Below are positions 29,499 through 38,826 of a stretch of DNA of 60,000 nucleotides, one piece after another. The position numbers were made by a program, and so were the translations under genes. The notes below the pieces were generated by a model. That model saw only the letters and a program-made list of their open reading frames with translations. It was not told where the DNA came from and ran no database searches. Every line of letters begins with the position of its first letter. Position 1 is the first letter of the stretch. This DNA is from Symbiodinium natans (Eukaryota > Sar > Dinophyceae > Suessiales > Symbiodiniaceae), in contig CAJNDS010000236.1 in the NCBI GenBank assembly GCA_905221605.1, forward strand, positions 769,501 to 829,500, in the 5' to 3' direction.

Positions 29499-29603
29499 AT
29501 GAAGGCCAGGTCAGTTAATGCAGCGGCGAGCCAGGATTCTGCACGGGTGCAGGCGCCACGCTTGCATCAAACCTCGAGAAAAACTTCACCAAAGTTAAGG
29601 TTT
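29499..29603 (+). CDS. Possible first exon
   Basis: ATG at 29499 opens MKARSVNAAASQDSARVQAP, basic and Ser/Ala-rich, running into GTTAAGGTTTAGG. Confidence 0.35.
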
Positions 29604-29734
29604 AGGATTGAGGGTTGAGGGTTTACCGGATCTTCGATCCTGGACTTGAGGCTTCCGCGGAACCCCCAATTAAACCCGAAACCCTGAACCTTCAACCCTA
29701 AGCCCTGAACCCTTAACCCTAAACCCTAAACCCT

Positions 29735-29840
29735 ACTCCACTTTTTCCTGCATCCGCCGATCCCTCGCCTCACAGCCAGCGTACATCGCTGGCTTGAAAC
29801 AAGCCATGTGCGATCCATCGACAGCCCCTCCGCAGAAATT
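29735..29840 (+). CDS. Exon, unknown
   Basis: Reads SLASQPAYIAGLKQAMCDPS. An AG acceptor (CCTCACAG) lies within and a telomere-like array follows. Confidence 0.4.
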
Positions 29841-29865
29841 GTTAGGGATTAGGGTTTAGGGTTTA

Positions 29866-29990
29866 GGGCTAGGACCCAGAGTAGGCCCTGATCCCGTGTT
29901 TTTTATGGCTTAGGTTTCCTTATAAACCCAAAAGGGTACCCTGTTTTCATTCCTAGGTTATTCCTAGGTTACTCTTGGGTCTCGAATGCC
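29866..29990. mobile_element. MITE family E, copy 1
   Basis: AGGACCCAGAGTAGGCC at the left and CCTAGGTTACTCTTGGGTCT at the right are inverted. A TTCCTAGGTTA block is tandemly doubled. The second copy is at 42.8 kb. Confidence 0.8.
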
Positions 29991-30010
29991 CTAAACCCTA
30001 AACCATAAAA

Positions 30011-30099
30011 CCGAAAATCTGTGTAAGGGACTGGCTCTTTGGGATGACGTGGCCGAGCAATGAAGACAACATGCTGAAGGGGGCGCACCGTCTTTGGTG
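30011..30099 (+). CDS. Terminal exon, unknown
   Basis: Reads DWLFGMTWPSNEDNMLKGAH and ends at TGA. Strongly protein-like composition. Confidence 0.45.
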
Positions 30100-30349
30100 A
30101 GCTCGGGCAGCTCTTGTAGACGTTCAGGGCTTGAGGGTTTAGGGTTTAGGGCTTGTAGAGTTCAGGGCTCGAGGGTTTGGATGTAATGCTGCACTGCCTC
30201 TAATATAACCCCCCCCCTGCCCCCACACAAATTTGGACCCTCAAAAAACGCGTGGCGCGGCGACCCCCCAAACAAATGGGGGGGGGGGGAGGGGGAACCG
30301 CCCTCAGGGCCGCAAGCCTTTAGGACCTTAAGGCCTGAAGCTTTCCAGC

Positions 30350-30735
30350 CTTGAAGATTCCTGGAGCCCAAGGCCATGAGGGCCTCAAGCCTTACGGCGT
30401 AAGCCCATAATCCTAAACACAAACCCTTTAAAAAGACCAAGCATCTGGAAAAAACTGTGTAGTATAGAGGGTGACGCAACAAACTTACGAAACTGCGTTG
30501 GGCTGGCCCGTGGACTACCTATCAAAAAAATTGTTTGGGGGGCCTCGTTTCATATTGAGGCTTACATGGAACTGGATTCTCCGGGCTCCGGCTCTCCTTA
30601 AGATTCCTGGAGCCCAAGGTCCTCAGGGCCTCAAGCCTTATTGCCTTATAGGCCCTAAACACAAACACTTTAAAAAACAACAACCGTCCGAAAAAAAAAC
30701 GTGTGATAATAGCAGGTGACACTAACAAACGCAGA
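30350..30735. repeat. Dispersed repeat family K, two adjacent copies
   Basis: GATTCCTGGAGCCCAAGG, AGGGCCTCAAGCCTTA and CCTAAACACAAAC recur in order at 30350-30490 and 30600-30735, about 250 bp apart, ending in similar GGTGAC..CAACAAAC sequence. Confidence 0.85.
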
Positions 30736-30896
30736 TAGACCCTGATTTTGCAGAAAGCAGTGCAACGTTATAGGTAGAGATAGGCAGCTTCACTGTATGT
30801 GCAGTCTGCACGGTAAGGGACCCGCAGCGATTGAAAGGTAGCTGAATCCAGCTCGTCGTATGTATGTTGGCACAAAAGATTGTAAATTAAAGCTGC

Positions 30897-31315
30897 TAAT
30901 CCCTTCCCCCTAATATTAAACGGGGGGTCCCCCCTCCCCCCCCCCCCCCCTTTAAAAATTCGAAATGTGTTTTTATTATTAGGGGGTATTTTTATCGAAA
31001 TGTCGCAAAATTAGACTTCAGGGTGTGGAGAGCCAGGCTCACAGGCAGCTGACAGACAGCTTCGTGCTGCCAAAAGACGGGCCTCTAAATTAAACCTAAA
31101 CCCTGAACCCTAAGCCCTAAACCCTTAATTAACCCTAGACCCCCCAACCCAAAACCCTCTGAGGGTTTTATTGGTGTTGAAGGATTTCTTGGAGGCCTGA
31201 ACCCCCCCCCTAATTCGGAATAGGGTTTAAAAGGCGGGCTCGGTTTCGGGAGGTTTTTCCGGAAAGTATTTTTATTATTGGGGGGGGGTATTTAATAAAA
31301 GGGGGAAGGGATTAG
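30897..31315. mobile_element. 420-bp segment with long inverted ends
   Basis: TAATCCCTTCCCCCTAATAT at the left is mirrored by AAAAGGGGGAAGGGATTA at the right. Inside are two TTTTTATTATT..GGGGG blocks and an exon-like frame. Confidence 0.6.
31018..31091 (+). CDS. Exon-like frame inside the 30.9-31.3 kb element
   Basis: After GACTTCAG, reads GVESQAHRQLTDSFVLPKDG to TAA. It may be a captured exon or a real exon that the element halves happen to flank. Confidence 0.35.
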
Positions 31316-31329
31316 TGAGCTTGGGCTTG

Positions 31330-31461
31330 ATTCGACTTCAAGACGGTCGCGGAGGATCTGTGGATCTCTTTAGCTCCAGTATTTGGCCCCGGCCACGATT
31401 GAGTCATTGAGTCTTCCGCCGCCGCATATCTGTCAAATGCCGATCCAGAGGCGCTCAGAGG
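31330..31461 (+). CDS. Two short exon candidates
   Basis: One frame reads LQDGRGGSVDLFSSSIWPRP to TGA. The next, after CATTGAG, reads SSAAAYLSNADPEALRG. Confidence 0.35.
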
Positions 31462-31518
31462 GCCTTGAGGACTACTAGTTGCTTAAGATTTTTCCTTAGA
31501 AGGGTCATATAAGGGGGT

Positions 31519-31737
31519 GTTCGTAAGCAAAGAGGTCTTGCGGGAAAGTTCATCGTTGTGTTCTTTGAGCTTGGGGGCGTGCGCCCAGATGCACATGAAG
31601 CTTGGGGTGTGGTGAGGTGCGCGTCAGAGCACAAGGAGGGCATTTGTAGACCCGTTCCACGATCCTCTCGAGTTGGCGCGGCCTTGAGCGCTCCTTTTTT
31701 TGCATATTCTTGTCAGGGCCATACTGCTTTCTAAGGC
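31519..31737 (+). CDS. 3' exon, unknown
   Basis: Reads GLAGKFIVVFFELGGVRPDA and ends TAA after about 70 codons. No ATG, so it is missed by start-based searches. A hydrophobic stretch sits near its start. Confidence 0.5.
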
Positions 31738-31791
31738 CATTTGTTATTGACTTTGCTGGACCCTAAACCCTAAACCCTAAACAATCTGCAG

Positions 31792-32083
31792 CGAGGCCTT
31801 CTCCCGAATACTGCTAGAGTACTGCCCTCGGGGTTGGAGCCTGGATCAGCATGACAGGCGGCCAGCTAACACCCTTCCTTGGGGACGACATGAACCCTAA
31901 ATTTGGGGGCCATATACCCTATACTACAATTCCTATTAAGGTATATGAACCATAAACCCTTTTGGGGTTCATGTCGTCCCCAAGGTGTTGAGGACTTTCC
32001 TGTGGCGGCTGAGCCTCGTGGCCGGCCGTTCGAACCGCCTGCAAGGAGGTTCGCTGGGATGGCCTCCCAAGCCCGGCATCCTT
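31792..32083 (+). CDS. Two exons across a family C element
   Basis: Exon 1 (31792-31883, after ATCTGCAG) reads EAFSRILLEYCPRGWSLDQH. Exon 2 starts 31985 after CCCCAAG. With a GA donor at TTGGG|GACGAC the join continues VEDFPVAAEPRGRPFEPPAR to TAA. In another frame exon 2 stays protein-like to 32470 with stops at 32159, 32261 and 32267 (reads TGIVLPRSALIGYLLRCQFR), so which frame is used is unsettled. Confidence 0.45.
31881..31985. mobile_element. MITE family C, copy at 31.9 kb
   Basis: GGGGACGACATGAACCC and GGGTTCATGTCGTCCCC are a perfect inverted pair. The inner TATACCC..GGTATATG pair is also inverted. Confidence 0.95.
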
Positions 32084-32571
32084 AATTCCAATGGCCTGGT
32101 CAGTTCAGATGCCGCACAGGCGGTGCATTATCGCAACTGGTTTGATGTTGGGAACCTGTGAAGACATGAGGGTTTTGTTCAAGGACGACTGAATGGCGCT
32201 AAGGCGCTGAGGACTGTCCAAAGGCCTCAAGGAGGGCTGCACGTGCAGAAGGGTGCAGAGTAGCACTAAAGCCTTTGTGTTGGCGGAGCCACCGGCATAG
32301 TTCTGCCTAGGAGTGCATTGATTGGTTACTTGTTGCGGTGCCAATTTCGCCTGGCGTCCAAAGCCACAGGGGCTTGCGCACGATCTGTGCCAACCCTAAG
32401 TTATCTCTTTGCAACTCATCTTTATGCTGCCACGTCTCTGCGCAACTCAGCCGACAGTTACTTGAGTAACTAGTAAGCAAGCTGGGTGTCCAAGCTGACG
32501 TGAGAAGTGAGCCGACACGAGGCAGCCGGCCTTTCCGCAAGAGCCATTCGGCTAAGCTTTCAGCTTAGTCA

Positions 32572-32706
32572 CGCGATTTGCATGAAAGGCCTGCTGACAC
32601 AAAGAGGGTACGGTTTGATTGCCAGAGAGACGGCAAAATCGAGCTGTTGGGGATGGATCCTGACCGAGACGACGTTTTGTTTTTAATGGTGCCTGCAGCT
32701 GTATGA
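32572..32706 (+). CDS. Terminal exon, unknown
   Basis: Reads RFDCQRDGKIELLGMDPDRD and ends at TGA. Alternating acidic/hydrophobic pattern typical of a folded domain, but I cannot name it. Confidence 0.5.
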   Translation, partial: RDLHERPADTKRVRFDCQRDGKIELLGMDPDRDDVLFLMVPAAV

Positions 32707-32765
32707 TAGTGCGTTGATTGCTGGGACAGCCCGACGTGCCTGCCCACATGTCATGATCACATGTC

Positions 32766-32921
32766 ATGCTTGAAATTCAGAGAACCCGAACCCTGAACCC
32801 TGCTTGGCTGGTGGTTTAGGGTTTGGGGTTTAGGGTTTAGGGTTTAGGCAGCGCAACCTCCACCAGCTATTAGAACCCTCTGCCAAGATCCATCCCAACA
32901 AAAATCAGAACAGACCCTCCA
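32766..32921 (+). CDS. ATG-start exon and next exon across a 34-bp array
   Basis: ATG 32766 opens MLEIQRTRTLNPAWLV. The array 32814-32847 is GTTTAGGG..TTTAG. The next exon reads AAQPPPAIRTLCQDPSQQKS and ends CTCCAG|GTGTAT. Phase 0 on both sides. Confidence 0.4.
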
Positions 32922-32960
32922 GGTGTATTTGAACCTCTTAAGGGGCGGGCATCTCCAAAA

Positions 32961-33082
32961 CTACCATTTTTGCTTAAGACCCCCCCCCCCAAAAATGGAG
33001 AAGAATAATCCCTATATTGCCCTTATTAAGGAAGAATAGTTTCTTTTCATTGTTTTCTTGGGTTCTTAAGCAAATAGTAGAA
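32961..33082. mobile_element. MITE family D, copy at 33.0 kb
   Basis: ATTTTTGCTTAAGACCCCCC and GGGTTCTTAAGCAAATAGT ends, ATCCCTATATTGCCCTTATT core. Confidence 0.9.
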
Positions 33083-33147
33083 AATAAGAATCTCGAGATC
33101 CAGCTTCACTAGCCCCTCGCAGCTGAAATCGCTGGGCTCTCGGGCCC

Positions 33148-33468
33148 ATGGGGTGTAGGACTCCCCCAATGACAGGGATCAAGTATCAGGATGTGGGGGT
33201 TTCCAAAATTAGGTGTACCTTCTTGGGGTCCTCAGTACAAGGGAATCCGACTATTTGGGGGGTCTACATCAGGGTTCCCTTATCTTCGCAAAACCCCCCA
33301 CAGAATGTAGGAGCTGTAGGAACCAAAGGGCCGTCACAGGTGAGTTCACACAAGGCAGCGGCCATGGCAGAGTATGGAAAACACCTGCGCCTCATGCTGC
33401 CAGTTCCAGCCTGGGCTAGGTTTGGGCACCTCCTTGCGCAGGACTCTCTCAGACACTCCAGGGCATAG
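33148..33468 (+). CDS. Two exons with a family G element between
   Basis: Exon 1 reads GCRTPPMTGIKYQD and stops at GAT|GTGGGG. The family G copy (33197-33302) ends CCCCCCACAG. Exon 2 reads MAEYGKHLRLMLPVPAWARF to TAG 33468. Both sides share a frame, and the whole span is also open without splicing. Confidence 0.45.
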   Translation: MGCRTPPMTGIKYQDVGVSKIRCTFLGSSVQGNPTIWGVYIRVPLSSQNPPQNVGAVGTKGPSQVSSHKAAAMAEYGKHLRLMLPVPAWARFGHLLAQDSLRHSRA

Positions 33469-33473
33469 ACCAC

Positions 33474-33567
33474 GATTTGCTTAAGAGCACCCTAATCCCT
33501 ATACTGCCCTGAAAAGGAATAGTATTTTTATGTTCTTTGAGGGGTTCTTAAGCAACTAGTGGTAGAT
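33474..33567. mobile_element. MITE family D, copy at 33.5 kb
   Basis: GATTTGCTTAAGAGCACCC and GGGGTTCTTAAGCAACTAG ends. A fourth, half copy lies at 34066-34140. Confidence 0.85.
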
Positions 33568-33904
33568 GTTCCGCAGTGGGCCTGCTGCACAGAGGGGTCT
33601 AAGGGGCAAACTTAGAATGCTCCTAGACGTGGTCTTTTTCAACTGGCCTAGAATATCAGTTTCTGTTTGTAAGCCCTGCAGAGAATTCTCTTCGCCCTTG
33701 AGGATCCTTAAGTGGCATGTTGGACGAGTTACCTGCGCTTGGAGAGGAGCGCCTGGCCAGGCTAAGCCACGGCTTAAATATGAAACAGGACCCTCCTTTA
33801 CAATGGGGTCGCAATTTGCGTTCCCTCCGTTCTCAGATTTCTGTAAATATGTGGGAGCTTTAGCTCGAAGACGGAGAGCCAGATGCAGAAAGAAGCGGGG
33901 TTAA
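33566..33904 (+). CDS. 112-codon open frame, unknown
   Basis: Reads RMLLDVVFFNWPRISVSVCK and ends with a basic tail RRRRARCRKKRG before TAA. It starts at the right end of a family D element. Confidence 0.35.
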   Translation: MFRSGPAAQRGLRGKLRMLLDVVFFNWPRISVSVCKPCREFSSPLRILKWHVGRVTCAWRGAPGQAKPRLKYETGPSFTMGSQFAFPPFSDFCKYVGALARRRRARCRKKRG

Positions 33905-34154
33905 AACAAGAAGAGCCATTCTTTTTTTTCGGCGCGTTGAGCCCAAAACATCTCCGAAGCACATGCGAGACCCTGAAGTGAATAACTATACCGGTATGCT
34001 GCCCATACAATCCCTGCGTTCTGTACTCTGAACGGCTCGAAGTACCAATTCAAATTGAATACTACTATTTGCTGAAGAACCCCCCAAAAATAAAACAAAA
34101 ACAATCCTTGTATTACCCGTATAAGCAATTGGTTGAATAGCCCCCCCCCCCCCC

Positions 34155-34458
34155 CACCTTTTCCTGTGCCAGAGTGCCCGTGTGCGAGGTCTGTGAGCCC
34201 GAGCTCATCCGTGGGATCGAGTTCTGTTTCCTCAGGCGGGTTTAGGGTTTAGGGTTTAGGGTGTCGGAGCATGGGCCAGTGCTACCAGGGTTGAGTATGT
34301 GCTTGTTGGATAAATATTTCATGGTTGAGGCTGCTTCTACAGGCTGGAGTGTTTGGGGAGCCAGCGTGTTGTCTTCAGGACATCGGCGAGCAGTGTTGGA
34401 TCCGATCGCAAGGTGCCTCTGCTTGAGTTTGGCCCATACATATTTTCGGGATTTGTAG
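34155..34458 (+). CDS. Exons around a short telomere-like array
   Basis: 34155-34239 reads VPVCEVCEPELIRGIEFCFL, with paired Cys residues. After the array, 34261-34458 is open and a second frame from 34345 reads RLECLGSQRVVFRTSASSVG. Joining not resolved. 34480-34890 is AT-rich with TA microsatellites and no exon. Confidence 0.4.
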
Positions 34459-34897
34459 GTGTATTTACGTGTTTTCATGTTATGTATGGTATAGAAGTAT
34501 ATTGAAGAGTTTCATGAATACGCTCATGTAGTACTAGAATGCTGTGTCAATGTGTTGGTACATGGACATGTTCATGTTCTCATACTTTCCTTCTTGATAA
34601 GTTACAACACTGCATACAACGGGTTAAACTTCTTAGTGTCTTAAGCTTTAACATACGCATATATTGGTTAAATGCATAGATATATATATATATATAGACA
34701 TGTATATGTATATATATATATATATGTGTGAGAGAATCTTTCCTATTCATATCTAAATATATTCTCTGGTAATATATATATATATATACGTATACATTCA
34801 CATATCAGTATACTAGATTCATTCATGAATAAATATGTCGTTGAACATTCAACAAATCAAGTAGTTTGTCTCTTAGTAACTAGTTTATCAGCTTAGT

Positions 34898-35083
34898 GTG
34901 GTGTTAAGTAGTTCCACTGCGATTGTCGGCCTGGTGGTTCGTGTGCTCATCGTCCCTCGAGCCACATTAAATGGTGTTTCGTGCCCTCTTCCTACAATTT
35001 TGCTTCTTCGACGGTCTCAGTTGCAGGCCTCAGCTCCATGCAGTTATGCAGTAGGATTCTCCCTAAACCATAAACCCCTATAA
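34898..35083 (+). CDS. 61-codon hydrophobic frame
   Basis: Reads STAIVGLVVRVLIVPRATLN. One possible membrane segment. It ends at TAA in a CCCTAAA-like run. Confidence 0.3.
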   Translation: MVLSSSTAIVGLVVRVLIVPRATLNGVSCPLPTILLLRRSQLQASAPCSYAVGFSLNHKPL

Positions 35084-35120
35084 ACCCTCAACCTCTAAAC
35101 CCCTAAACCCTAAACCTGCA

Positions 35121-35215
35121 CAGGGAAGTCAATTCTCAACACCCGCCGTACATGTGCAAGAGCAAGCTCTTCGCCGGCTGTTGCGGCCGCTTCTAAAAGT
35201 TTCTGTTCAATACGA
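35121..35215 (+). CDS. Exon upstream of a family A element
   Basis: Reads REVNSQHPPYMCKSKLFAGC. All three frames are open, so the assignment is weak. Confidence 0.3.
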
Positions 35216-35217
35216 TC

Positions 35218-35372
35218 AGTTGGGATTTTCCCCCGTGTACCAGCAGTCCTTAATAGGGATTCGTAGGGTTTCTAGTATGATTCTAGTACCCCCTATTGCC
35301 CTATTGTGATCCCTATCAAGGACTGTTAGAAAAAAGGGGTTAAGGATTGTTAGTATAAGGGGGAACATCCCA
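35218..35372. mobile_element. MITE family A, long copy
   Basis: TTGGGATTTTCCCCCGTGT to GGGGGAACATCCCAA. An internal duplication of the AAGGACTGTTAG block makes it longer. A poly-C run follows. Confidence 0.8.
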
Positions 35373-35503
35373 AGTGATCCTGCATGTCAGGCCCCCCCCC
35401 CCCCCCCCCCACACAATATTTCACAAAGCAAGCTAGGCTCCGTCAAAATTCGGCGCCGGAACCCTACATTAGGGTTTAGGGTTTAGGGCTGAGGGTACAA
35501 TCT

Positions 35504-36022
35504 TTGGGACCATTTGGTGACAACGACTCTACCGTTGGGCCGAGGCCTCGAGGTCCTCCACTGCCTTCAGCTGGCCGCCTTCTGCTAGCCACGGCGCAGG
35601 CCTTCGGCCCGAATCAGGATTTTGTTCGTACGCCGCGGCATGGCCCGAGGAAAGCCCAAGTGTCCTGTGGCGGTGTAGAAAATGGCAACACCTGTACCCT
35701 ACTCCTCAGCCAGGCTCAAACCAGAACGTGTAGCGTGTTAAGGGCGGTGAGTGAAGAACATATGTTGCATACCTACTTTGCGGCAATGTCAAGGCGCAAG
35801 CGGCTCTTCTCCTGCTATTTCTGCTGCTTCACGCAACAAACGATATCAAACGACAAAATTCCGGCTGGGATGGGGGGGGGGGGCGGACCGTTGGGCAAGT
35901 GTTGTGCATCTGAACTGTGTCATTCCTGCTGGGAGAAGGGAGACAGCAGCTGCTACAAGCTTGCTGTCCAGCTGGTTCTCGTTATACTGCATGTTTTGAC
36001 GAAACGAAACACCCTTCCATGA
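35504..36022 (+). CDS. 172-codon open frame, unknown
   Basis: Starts ATGGGACC.. (MGPFGDNDSTVGPRPRGPPL), proline-rich then Cys/Arg-rich (MSRRKRLFSCYFCCF), with GMGGGGG encoded by a G run. It may be two exons joined across an unspliced intron, but it is one of the longest frames here. Confidence 0.4.
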   Translation: MGPFGDNDSTVGPRPRGPPLPSAGRLLLATAQAFGPNQDFVRTPRHGPRKAQVSCGGVENGNTCTLLLSQAQTRTCSVLRAVSEEHMLHTYFAAMSRRKRLFSCYFCCFTQQTISNDKIPAGMGGGGGPLGKCCASELCHSCWEKGDSSCYKLAVQLVLVILHVLTKRNTLP

Positions 36023-36089
36023 ATTCGGCACAAAGCAGGAGAACCCATCGGAACCCTAAACCCTAACCCCTGAACCCTAAACCTTTTGC

Positions 36090-36200
36090 ATGAACTGCAC
36101 AGGAGAGCCGGGAGCCTTCCCCGCAATCTGCACGGAGCAGTCCACGAGCCCAATAGGCTCGGGGGGGCATTTTTGGGCTCATGGTGGGTCTACTTCTTAG
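36090..36200 (+). CDS. Small ATG-start frame
   Basis: 36 codons, MNCTGEPGAFPAICTEQSTS to TAG, directly after a CCCTAAA stretch. The end lies within an inverted repeat (CTTCTTAGGGTAGT / ACTACCCTTAGGAA, 36188-36275). Confidence 0.3.
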   Translation: MNCTGEPGAFPAICTEQSTSPIGSGGHFWAHGGSTS

Positions 36201-36280
36201 GGTAGTTGCAGAACCCATTGAAGGGGGTTAGGGACGATAGTAAGGGCCTATATCACTACCCTTAGGAACTTAGAGTACTT

Positions 36281-36442
36281 GGAGGAAGTTCGCCTAGGAG
36301 TTCTCATGCTCCTGCCATGAGTATCATGAGAATTTGCGGATATCGATCATCGTCATCATCTTCGTCTTCTTCATCATTCTCTTCGCTCTGTCCTGCCGGA
36401 AATCAGCAAGCCAAGGGATGCCTGGTTGTGACCACGGTTTAG
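36281..36442 (+). CDS. Poly-Ser frame
   Basis: Open to TAG. Contains MSIMRICGYR followed by ten Ser from mixed TCx/TCT codons, then PAGNQQAKGCLVVTT. The mixed codons argue for coding selection rather than a pure triplet repeat. Confidence 0.4.
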   Translation, partial: GGSSPRSSHAPAMSIMRICGYRSSSSSSSSSSFSSLCPAGNQQAKGCLVVTTV

Positions 36443-36505
36443 GGGTTTAGGGGTTTAGGGGATTAGGGGATTATAGGGGTTTAGAGGGGTTTAGGGTTTA
36501 GGATT

Positions 36506-36757
36506 ATGTGTTTGGAGCATACCCGCTTCCCCCCCCCCCCCAAAGACGCACGCCCTGGTCCGAATCTTCTCTTTCCATATGGGTTTGAGCATTTTCTACT
36601 GTACAATTCGTTGCGCATTGCATGTCGCATGACGTTGCCGTGCTGTTTGGAGCTCACAGCCAAACATGAACAGTACTTGTTCTGTATTTTTTCGAAGGAC
36701 CGTATACCGCAAGTTGCATCACACCTCAGAAAGCAACAACACACAGTGCAAACATGA
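36506..36757 (+). CDS. 83-codon frame, opposite strand also open
   Basis: Reads RIPQVASHLRKQQHTVQT at the end. A 114-codon minus-strand frame covers the same DNA. Neither is clearly better. Confidence 0.2.
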   Translation: MCLEHTRFPPPPKDARPGPNLLFPYGFEHFLLYNSLRIACRMTLPCCLELTAKHEQYLFCIFSKDRIPQVASHLRKQQHTVQT

Positions 36758-37046
36758 AGGCAAACCCAAAACAAACAGCCTTCGGTCCAAATACTCTTCG
36801 GTTTTTTGTATTTTGGGGGGCACACTGTGAACCGGTGGCTTTTTCTAGCGTTTGATGGTCGCTGCGGCTATTTGATGCGAGGTTTGAAAGCAAAGCAGCC
36901 CTAAACCACTTATGGTTCATATAGCTATGCAGGTGCCAAAAAATGCCCTGATTGCGTTTCAAATGACATCACACAGAAAGGCTGACCTATAAATGGCTCT
37001 TTGGATGGAGCCTGCGCATGTTCTTCATCAGTTCTTCTGATTAGAA

Positions 37047-37262
37047 TTGAAACGGAAGCCACTTCAGCGACACGACGTTCCCCTTTTTACACAAAGAGGT
37101 AGAATCAGAAACAGAAAGCTCAGAACTTTCCGAGAGGCCATTTTTGAATCTAAGCCACTTCAGCGACACGACGAAAGGCTCCGACAAGTAGCAAGTCGGT
37201 TTACAAACCCGATCCCGGTTGGAATTGAATCTCGAGCAAGGTGCAGCGCAGCAAATTGTGCC
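37047..37262 (+). CDS. Exon with an internal KPLQRHD repeat
   Basis: Basic frame reading GRIRNRKLRTFREAIFES. A 21-bp direct repeat gives KPLQRHD twice, 96 bp apart. It ends at a family A element (37260-37365). Confidence 0.4.
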
Positions 37263-37365
37263 TTGGGATGTTCCCCTGATACTACCAGTCCTTCATAGGG
37301 ATTTATAATAGGGGGTACTATGATCCCTGTTAAGGACTGTGAGTGTAGGGGGGGAACATCCCAAA
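37260..37365. mobile_element. MITE family A, copy at 37.3 kb
   Basis: TTGGGATGTTCCCCTGAT to GGGGGGAACATCCCAA. Confidence 0.9.
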
Positions 37366-37572
37366 TTGGGCCGGTTAATGTTTTTGGACACATTCAACGT
37401 ACGAACAAGGCCCAATACCCTCACTTCAGAGCCACAAGCATACCCTAAACCCTAAACCCTAAACCCTAAACCATGGGTTTGGTGGGGAGAAGGGGGGCTG
37501 GGCGAGGGGAGGGTGCGAGCAACTGTATGCGAATGTTTCTGTAGGTGTGCGCGCATATCTATACATATATAG

Positions 37573-37758
37573 ACACACCTTGTAATTACTTGCCAGTGCT
37601 TGCCTGTCCATGACCATGTTGAAATGTTGCTGGTAATTCCTCACGCACATATCAACACCCATGCCAATGCTTCCACCACCGTGGCGTACACAAGAGAGTG
37701 GCTTGGAAAGCCGCACGACCGTCTTTGCGACAGGGAGATGTGCAAGCCTTTCAGCTAA
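37573..37758 (+). CDS. 61-codon terminal exon, His-rich
   Basis: After ATATAG, reads VEMLLVIPHAHINTHANAST and ends CKPFS before TAA. No ATG needed, so it is an internal-to-terminal exon. Confidence 0.45.
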   Translation, partial: THLVITCQCLPVHDHVEMLLVIPHAHINTHANASTTVAYTREWLGKPHDRLCDREMCKPFS

Positions 37759-37924
37759 ACTTCAACTCCTTGGAGGGTTGCTGTTGAGGCAAGGGGAACG
37801 TGTGGCGAAACGACCGGTAGGGTTCTGCGCAGATGGGTTTGAAAGCCTCCCCACACGATGACAACCTTAGCCCCTGCAGGTCTGACTCCACTCACGTGTC
37901 GTCCGCATTTGAAAGCGCGGCAGC

Positions 37925-38230
37925 TTGGCTTGGCTTGGGACCCCCACAGCGCGGCAACACTACGTGCAATTGGGTATTGAGCGGTGCTTATGTTGGAGAC
38001 ATTGGAACATGAGAGGTTCCTGGAATATAGTTTATGGCTCTGCAACAAAAAGCCTATTGCTGGGACCTGAGTTTTTCCGCTGCGCAGCGAAGAATGGACT
38101 CGCAAGCGGGCAGCGAGCACCATGTGCTCTTGACAGGGGTGATGTCAAACTACAAGCAAAAACCAAAGTTATATCATTGAAGTTATGTAAGGTATCCCTC
38201 CAGATGAGTTTTCCAATGCCTTGTATATAA
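37925..38230 (+). CDS. 101-codon frame, unknown
   Basis: Reads RQHYVQLGIERCLCWRHWNM and LLLGPEFFRCAAKNG. The TAA lies in AT-rich DNA. 38240-38480 has only a TA run and poly-C. Confidence 0.45.
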   Translation: MAWLGTPTARQHYVQLGIERCLCWRHWNMRGSWNIVYGSATKSLLLGPEFFRCAAKNGLASGQRAPCALDRGDVKLQAKTKVISLKLCKVSLQMSFPMPCI

Positions 38231-38495
38231 ACTTCAGAGAATGTGAGTTGTATTTTAGTAATGACCCATGTGTTGAAACCACATGTTTTGTGGACACGGT
38301 ACATTTCCTTCTCCACAAGAACAATATGTACATAAATATATGTTATATATATATATATGTACATGTACACGTATATAGAACCCCCAACCCCCCCCCCCCC
38401 CCTGCCCCCATTTCAAGACCAAGGAACCAAAAAACAACAATCCTATGCAGACCATTGCAGGCATCTAGAAACTGATGTGTGTTTTTGTGTTCTGC

Positions 38496-38630
38496 TTTCA
38501 AGAGGCAAACCATCTTTTCCGTAGTAAACGATGGTTTTCACAGCCGACCCATGACCAGCTTGTTACTCTGGAAAAGATGCGGCTTTCCCATCCACAACCA
38601 TCTTTTCCCGAAGCTTGTTTCTTTTGCTAG
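38496..38630 (+). CDS. Terminal exon, unknown
   Basis: Reads RWFSQPTHDQLVTLEKMRLS to TAG. A second frame (38479-38673) is also open. Confidence 0.4.
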   Translation, partial: FQEANHLFRSKRWFSQPTHDQLVTLEKMRLSHPQPSFPEACFFC

Positions 38631-38826
38631 CAGGGAGAGATTGTTCTGGATGACCCAGGCATCTTCTTGTTGAGGAATGCAGAAAGGCAGAAACGCGTAT
38701 AGGGTTGAACAAAGATTTTAGCGGGCGGGGGCCCCTTCCACCCCTTCCCTAACTATCCGCTGGGCGGTTCTTGGACATCCTCGACACATGCTTACGCTGG
38801 TGTGTTGTTCTTGTTGATATCGTGAG

